Origin: Marinilabiliaceae bacterium
Lineage (GTDB): Bacteria > Bacteroidota > Bacteroidia > Bacteroidales > Marinilabiliaceae
Length of the DNA stretch: 38,076 nucleotides
NCBI GenBank assembly: GCA_009777175.1
Contig: WRMI01000027.1
Location: 1-38,076, forward strand
Reading direction: 5' to 3'
Shown here: piece after piece, positions 33,618-38,076 of the stretch
Position numbering within the stretch: the first letter of the stretch is position 1
How the letters are laid out: each line of letters starts with the position of its first letter
Position numbers and translations under genes: made by a program
Notes under the pieces: generated by a model
Told to the model about the DNA's origin: nothing
What the model saw: the letters and a program-made list of their open reading frames with translations, nothing else
Databases searched by the model: none

Positions 33618-34765
33618 TTCCTAATTTTAGTTCCTTTTCGTTTTGAAAAAAATGCCCACAATAATATCCACGGATGAATAAAATCAAATAATAACAGACT
33701 CCAATACAATTTTCCTTGATTTAAAATTTTTGCAATTTTTTTCCATATCAATATCTTAATGAGATAGTTAACAATTAAAAAACCGATTGAAACCAATGCA
33801 AAGGTATTAGAAATTATCATATAAAAAATCATGAACCAAAAAATTTCTCTACTTATTGGCTCCAAAATCAATTCTGATTTGACTGAAAAATTATAAAGAT
33901 GTGCCGTTGTTAAATGTCTTGCTTTTTGTAATCGCCAATGGTTTAATGTTTTATGAGGTACAGAAATTGTATGCGCATCGGGATTTGTTACAATTGAAAC
34001 GTTTTGTTTTGTGGCTGTTTCTTTTACAAAAAGGTCGTCGTCGCCCGATAAAATATTTAAATGACTTTTCAAACCGTCATTTTTGATGAACAAATCTTTT
34101 TTATAAGCCAAATTACGTCCTACTCCCATGTAAGGTTTTCCGCTAAATGCAAATCCCATGTATTGCAATGCGGTAAAGAATGTATCGTATCTTATAATTA
34201 AATTTGTTATACCTTTTTGTTTTAAATATCCACCAAATCCGATAACAATTTCTTTGCCTTCGGGTTTAAAACCTTGTACCATTGTTTCTAACCATTTATT
34301 GCTTGCGGGTTTGCAATCTGCGTCTGTAAAAACAAGATAATTGTGAGTAGCCGCTTTTACACCGATTGAAATGGCAAGTTTTTTGCCATGTGAAAATTTT
34401 TTGTCAATGGGAATATTTGTGTAATAAAGATGCGAATATTTGCTTTTGAACTGTGCCAAAATAAGTTCCGAATTATCTTCTGACGAGTCATTAACTACAA
34501 CGACCTGATAATTAGGATAATCTTGTGTCAAAACTGATGGTAGAAAATTTGTCAGGTTTTCTTCTTCGTTTTTTGCACAAATTATAACCGAAACGTGTGG
34601 AGTAAATTGTGTTTCAGAATGTTGTGCGTTGGTCTTGAGAATCCTGATACGATTTACCCTTCCAAAAACAAACCACATCTGAAACAAAAAACAGAGCGCC
34701 AAAGTTGTAACACAAAAAATCTCAAATAAGGAAAGATCAAATAACGAAAAAGCACTAAATACCAT
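33608..34765 (-). CDS. Membrane glycosyltransferase, family 2
   Basis: 385 residues. A transmembrane segment (about 9-31), a GT2 catalytic domain starting HVSVIICAKNEEENL, with FTDADCKP (DxD) and GDDDLFV, a QKARHLT motif similar to the QxxRW motif of processive synthases, and further transmembrane helices (about 300-345 and near the C-terminus). It probably makes or extends a membrane-linked polysaccharide from a nucleotide sugar. It leads the operon with the sigma factor and rsmG. A -7 box is at 34809-34816. Donor and product are unknown. Confidence 0.85.
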   Translation of the reverse strand: MVFSAFSLFDLSLFEIFCVTTLALCFLFQMWFVFGRVNRIRILKTNAQHSETQFTPHVSVIICAKNEEENLTNFLPSVLTQDYPNYQVVVVNDSSEDNSELILAQFKSKYSHLYYTNIPIDKKFSHGKKLAISIGVKAATHNYLVFTDADCKPASNKWLETMVQGFKPEGKEIVIGFGGYLKQKGITNLIIRYDTFFTALQYMGFAFSGKPYMGVGRNLAYKKDLFIKNDGLKSHLNILSGDDDLFVKETATKQNVSIVTNPDAHTISVPHKTLNHWRLQKARHLTTAHLYNFSVKSELILEPISREIFWFMIFYMIISNTFALVSIGFLIVNYLIKILIWKKIAKILNQGKLYWSLLLFDFIHPWILLWAFFSKRKGTKIRKWK

Positions 34766-34808
34766 ATTTTGTTATTAAATTCAACAAATTTTATCCTAAA
34801 CAAAAAAA

Positions 34809-34816
34809 CAAAAGTA
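34809..34816 (-). promoter_or_regulatory. Probable -7 box for the glycosyltransferase-sigma-rsmG operon
   Basis: TACTTTTG on the minus strand, 43 bp before the start codon at 34765. There is no TTTG at the best -33 distance. Confidence 0.45.
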
Positions 34817-35222
34817 TAAAAATTTTTTATATTTAGAAAAAAAAAGATTTTTTAACAATTAATTTTGGTTCATAAAATTTCAAATTTGGAATACAAGTAA
34901 AATTGATTTATTTGCTCATTGTCAACCTCTTTTGGTAGTAATATCAGAGTTGGTTTCTTGAGGTCGCTGATAAGGGATTAGTTTCTAGTTTCTTACAAAA
35001 CAACCCTCGTCATATTGTTTTGAAAAAAAATAAGGTAATAATAAGGTTGTTACTACGATACAAACTAGCCACAGTTAAATGTGAGCCAGGTTAGGAGTTC
35101 TGAAACTGATAAAAAAATTTTTAAATTTAGTTATTTACTATAGGTAAATTTGTGCCTATCGATGCCAAAAAAGTCATTTTATTTTTATTTATCAAAATCG
35201 TTAATAATTCAAAAATTTTATC
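34817..35222. other. Gene-free spacer with AATAAGGT motif
   Basis: AT-rich with no gene. Contains the AATAAGGT double motif (35029-35048), a TTAGGAGTTCTGAAACT fragment at 35088-35104 that resembles pieces at 24538-24553 and 15770-15778 (reverse), and otherwise nothing recognised. Confidence 0.5.
35029..35048 (+). repeat. AATAAGGT double motif, copy 3
   Basis: AATAAGGTAATAATAAGGTT, the same double motif as at 194-213 and 24620-24638. Confidence 0.5.
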
Positions 35223-35230
35223 TATTTTTG
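35223..35230 (+). promoter_or_regulatory. Probable -7 box for the AAA-ATPase/nuclease gene
   Basis: TATTTTTG, 20 bp before the ATG at 35251, matches TAnnTTTG; a -33 TTTG is not obvious at the usual distance. Confidence 0.5.
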
Positions 35231-35250
35231 CACTTTAAAAACAAATCAAA

Positions 35251-36951
35251 ATGTTCGACAAAAAGAAGAAAAAATTACCCATCGGTGTAGAATTCTTTGC
35301 CTCAATGATAGAGGAAAACTATTACTATGTTGATAAGACCCTATTTATAAGGGATATTTTAGATAAAGGTTCAAAGTTTACGCTTTGCACTCGTCCGCGT
35401 CGCTTTGGCAAAACGCTCAATCAAACTATGCTCAAATGTTTCTTTGAAGATACTGCACCTTTGAACGGTAAAGATACTCGAGCACTCTTTAAAGGACTAA
35501 AAATAGAAACCGCCGGCGAGGAGTATATGGAACATCAAGGCAAATATCCGGTGATATTCTTGATTTTTAAGGATGCGAATAAAAGCACATTTGAAAGTTC
35601 TTATTTTGCCTTGAAAGAAAAAATTACGGATGAATTTAAGCGGCATCGTTACTTATATGAAAAAATAGAAGATAAAGACGATAAGGTGCTGTTTGAAAGG
35701 TTAGCATCACGTGAGGCTTCGAAAGATGAATACTCCTCATCTCTTGGATTTCTTTGCAAATGTTTGGAATCCTATCATGGTAGAAAAGCAATTATTTTGA
35801 TTGACGAATACGACGTACCGCTTGAAAACGCTTGGCGGCGAGGTTTCTACAACGATATGGTCGATTTTATCCGCTCGTTGATGGGTAGCGCGCTTAAAAG
35901 CAACGAACATCTTCAGTTCGCAATAATGACGGGATGTTTGCGGATTTCAAAAGAAAGCATTTTCACAGGATTAAATAATCTTGATGTTATATCCATTCTT
36001 GAAGATAGGTACGATGAATATTTTGGATTTACACAAAACGAAGTGGACGAAATGCTCAAACATTATAGCCTTGAAAACAAAAGAGATTCAGTAAAAGATT
36101 GGTATGATGGTTATCTGTTCGGAAGAAAAGAAGTTTATAATCCATGGAGTGTCATTAATTGCTTAAGTAGAGTTGTAGAAAATCCGAAACGTGACCCCCA
36201 ACCACATTGGGCAAACACAAGCAGTAATGATATTGTAAAAAGATTGTTGGAAAAATCAAACGTTGATGTAAGGAAAGACCTTGAAAAATTGATTTCTGGC
36301 GGAATAATTTCAAAAAAAATCCATGAAGACGTTACCTACGATGAAATAGACAAAAAAATTGATAATTTTTGGAATTTTTTGTTTTTTACGGGCTATCTAA
36401 AAAAAGTGGGGATAGAGCGCCAAGACGAAGATGGTAAATTAATTTTAGATTTGGCTATTCCTAACCGAGAAGTGCGATACATATATGTTACCAAAATTCA
36501 AGACTGGTTCGACGAAAAAGTCGAAGTAAAAGATTTTAGTTTGTTTTTCGATGCGCTATTAAACGGTAACGCCCAAATAGTTCAAGATGAATTAAACAAC
36601 TTGCTTGGGGAATGCATAAGTTATTTTGACGGTAAAGAAGATTTTTATCACGGTCTTATTGTAGGCATTCTTAACAAGTTACAATACTACACCGTAAAAT
36701 CGAATCGAGAAACAGGTCTCGGACGGTGCGATATAACACTTAAACAAACCACACGTCGCCACAAAGCCGTGATTATGGAGTTAAAGTGGGCAAAAAAAGA
36801 GAAATACCTGCAAAAAGAGTGTGACGCAGCACTAAAACAAATTGAAGACAACAAATACGCAGACGAACTATTATCAGAAAATTATACCGAAATAATAAAA
36901 TTTGGCATTGCGTTTTGCGGAAAATATTGCGAGGTAAAAAAAGGGGAATGA
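35251..36951 (+). CDS. AAA-ATPase-like / PD-(D/E)XK nuclease-fold protein
   Basis: 566 residues. It has the two-domain layout of the large Bacteroidota family named for AAA-ATPase_like and PDDEXK_9 in Pfam, as I recall it. The N-terminal part reads LPIGVEFFASMIEENYYYVDKT, then a Walker A-like RPRRFGKTLNQ (54-64) and a Walker B-like AIILIDEYDVP. The C-terminal part holds a nuclease-like core: GLGRCDITL then VIMELKWAK, the D...ExK arrangement. These proteins are often present in many copies per genome and are mobile-looking, but their function is unknown. It has its own promoter and lies between unrelated housekeeping genes. Both active-site sets are intact. Confidence 0.85.
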   Translation: MFDKKKKKLPIGVEFFASMIEENYYYVDKTLFIRDILDKGSKFTLCTRPRRFGKTLNQTMLKCFFEDTAPLNGKDTRALFKGLKIETAGEEYMEHQGKYPVIFLIFKDANKSTFESSYFALKEKITDEFKRHRYLYEKIEDKDDKVLFERLASREASKDEYSSSLGFLCKCLESYHGRKAIILIDEYDVPLENAWRRGFYNDMVDFIRSLMGSALKSNEHLQFAIMTGCLRISKESIFTGLNNLDVISILEDRYDEYFGFTQNEVDEMLKHYSLENKRDSVKDWYDGYLFGRKEVYNPWSVINCLSRVVENPKRDPQPHWANTSSNDIVKRLLEKSNVDVRKDLEKLISGGIISKKIHEDVTYDEIDKKIDNFWNFLFFTGYLKKVGIERQDEDGKLILDLAIPNREVRYIYVTKIQDWFDEKVEVKDFSLFFDALLNGNAQIVQDELNNLLGECISYFDGKEDFYHGLIVGILNKLQYYTVKSNRETGLGRCDITLKQTTRRHKAVIMELKWAKKEKYLQKECDAALKQIEDNKYADELLSENYTEIIKFGIAFCGKYCEVKKGE

Positions 36952-36959
36952 TAATATAG

Positions 36960-37138
36960 TTGTAAAGTTTGTAAAGTTATAAAGAAGTAAGGAAAAAATA
37001 TGTTAAAATAAAAAATTAGTGGTTAATGGTTAGTGAGTAGAGTATAGAGTGTAGAGTGTAGTGATTAGAGTTTAGATATTAATGACTAATAACTGATAAC
37101 TAACTTTATAAACTTTACAAACTTTTAACTTTACAAAC
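36960..37138. repeat. Degenerate GTAAAG / TAGTG / AACTTTA simple repeats
   Basis: TTGTAAAGTTTGTAAAGTTATAAAG (36960-36984, summarised as two GTAAAGTT-type units) pairs with the inverted CTTTATAAACTTTACAAAC stretch at 37104 onward. Between them are runs of TAGAGTGTAG-like units (about 37030-37070). No gene is seen. Confidence 0.55.
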
Positions 37139-37160
37139 TAATAACCCATAACTCATAACT

Positions 37161-37208
37161 ACTCATTCACTCATTCACTTATTCACTCATTCACTTATTC
37201 ACTCATTC
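37161..37208 (+). repeat. Six octamers ACTCATTC / ACTTATTC before radA
   Basis: Units ACTCATTC, ACTCATTC, ACTTATTC, ACTCATTC, ACTTATTC, ACTCATTC follow without gaps and end 12 bp before the radA start codon. The same octamer, in the same orientation relative to the gene, is found at 27653-27684 before lpxL copy 1. Confidence 0.85.
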
Positions 37209-37220
37209 ACTAAAAAAGAA

Positions 37221-38076
37221 ATGACCAAAAGTAAAACAGTTTTTGTTTGTCGAAATTGCGGCTCCGAATCGTCCAAATGGATTGGAAAATGCTATTCATG
37301 CGGAGAGTGGAACACGTTTGTAGAAGAAATTGTGATGACAGGCAAAGCAAAAAAAACAACAGGCAACAAAGATAACTATTCTGCAAATCGCAAGCCTGTG
37401 CCAATTTCACAAGTTTCTGTTGACGAACTGCCAAGAGTAGATACAGGAATAGTAGAACTAAACCGTGTACTTGGCGGAGGATTAGTACCCGGCTCTTTGG
37501 TATTAATTGGTGGAGAACCCGGCATCGGAAAATCTACATTAAGTTTACAAATGGCACTCCAACTAAAAGAGATGTCGATTCTATATGTTTCGGGCGAAGA
37601 GAGTCCGCAACAACTTAAATTACGCGCCGACCGACTATGTGGAGATAATTCCGAAAACTGCCTTATTCTTGGCGAAACGTCAATGGAAAGAATTTTAAAC
37701 CATATCGAAAACATTAATCCTAACCTACTGATTATCGATTCTGTACAAACATTAGAACGCGAAGATATGGAATCTACCGCAGGAAGTGTTTCGCAAATTA
37801 GAGAATGTACGGCAATGCTTATGCGTGTTGCAAAAGAAAAAAATTTACCCGTAGTATTAATCGGACACATAAATAAGGAAGGAAATCTTGCAGGTCCTAA
37901 AATATTAGAACATATTGTTGACGTAGTTTTGCAGTTTGAGGGCGACAGACATTATATGTATCGTATTCTACGCTCCGTAAAAAATCGTTTCGGTTCAACG
38001 TCAGAAATAGGAATTTTCGAGATGTTAGGTTCTGGGTTGCGAGAAGTATCTAATCCAAGTGAAATGCTGCTTTCAC
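37221..38076 (+). CDS. radA: DNA repair protein RadA (Sms), N-terminal part
   Basis: 285 residues before the window ends, so the C-terminal Lon-like domain is missing only because of the edge. A zinc finger with Cys10, Cys13, Cys24 and Cys27, a Walker A GEPGIGKST (98-106), a Walker B-like LLIIDSVQT (169-177), and the RadA-specific KNRFG (254-258) are present. RadA is a branch-migration helicase that helps RecA-dependent recombination. The ATG at 37221 follows the octamer tract. No -7 box was found in the low-complexity upstream DNA. Confidence 0.95.
   Translation, partial: MTKSKTVFVCRNCGSESSKWIGKCYSCGEWNTFVEEIVMTGKAKKTTGNKDNYSANRKPVPISQVSVDELPRVDTGIVELNRVLGGGLVPGSLVLIGGEPGIGKSTLSLQMALQLKEMSILYVSGEESPQQLKLRADRLCGDNSENCLILGETSMERILNHIENINPNLLIIDSVQTLEREDMESTAGSVSQIRECTAMLMRVAKEKNLPVVLIGHINKEGNLAGPKILEHIVDVVLQFEGDRHYMYRILRSVKNRFGSTSEIGIFEMLGSGLREVSNPSEMLLS

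Noticed and set aside
36952-37220. Promoter for radA
   Set aside because: No TAnnTTTG box was found; the low-complexity repeats give only partial matches.

Overview
The window reads as a low-GC chromosome segment from a member of the Bacteroidota, probably a Bacteroidales-like lineage. Grounds: several genes start just after the phylum-specific -7 element TAnnTTTG, two of them with a TTTG box 19-20 bp upstream. There is a signal-peptide protein with a tail like those recognised by the type IX secretion system, a TonB-dependent receptor with a carboxypeptidase-regulatory N-domain, a lipoprotein whose Cys is followed by KDD (surface-export-like), a cysteate-synthase-type enzyme, and the coiled coil - ZapA - RNase Y block. 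No tRNA, rRNA or CRISPR array was recognised.

Layout. 1-181: a perfect 36-bp inverted repeat closing a multi-hairpin element. 407-2452 (+): orphan TPR histidine kinase. 2711-8797 (-): a tight four-gene operon, in transcription order a GrpE-like protein, a lid-less DnaK, an Hsp70 ATPase fused to a VWA domain, and a protein with two J-like domains that lack HPD. This looks like a complete but non-canonical Hsp70 machine and is the best candidate here for an undescribed system. 8874-9718: a frameshifted Rhs/YD-repeat remnant. 9705-11155 (-): a secreted LRR-like protein and a small outer-membrane protein. 11334-14882 (-): a PiT-family anion transporter and a cysteate-synthase-like PLP enzyme, 3 bp apart. 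15068-15667 (+): an outer-membrane barrel. 16574-20231 (+): coiled-coil protein, zapA, rny and guaB; the GuaB is strikingly like the Tritrichomonas foetus enzyme. 20738-24380 (-): surface lipoprotein and overlapping TonB-dependent receptor.

24877-32178 (-) is an envelope-glycan and accessory region. A lysophospholipid acyltransferase (lpxL type), a glycosyltransferase and a Stealth-family sugar-phosphate transferase form one overlapping operon. A second lpxL-type gene lies 3.7 kb away. Between the two copies sit an AAA ATPase/HNH pair resembling Septu (PtuA/PtuB) and a DUF3791/DUF3990 toxin-antitoxin-like pair. Each is bounded by partial copies of the acyltransferase 3' end, and the whole insert is bracketed by a 168-bp direct repeat, so the lpxL 3' end looks like a recurrent insertion or recombination point.

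32383-34765 (-): membrane glycosyltransferase, ECF sigma factor and rsmG, overlapping. 35251-36951 (+): an AAA-ATPase/PD-(D/E)XK protein. 37221-end (+): radA, cut by the window edge.

Spacers carry many short palindromic and interspersed repeats (MITE/REP-like) and simple tandem repeats. The same octamer tract precedes the start codons of the unrelated lpxL and radA genes in the same orientation. Everything here was read by eye. Family names rest on motif recognition, not database searches.
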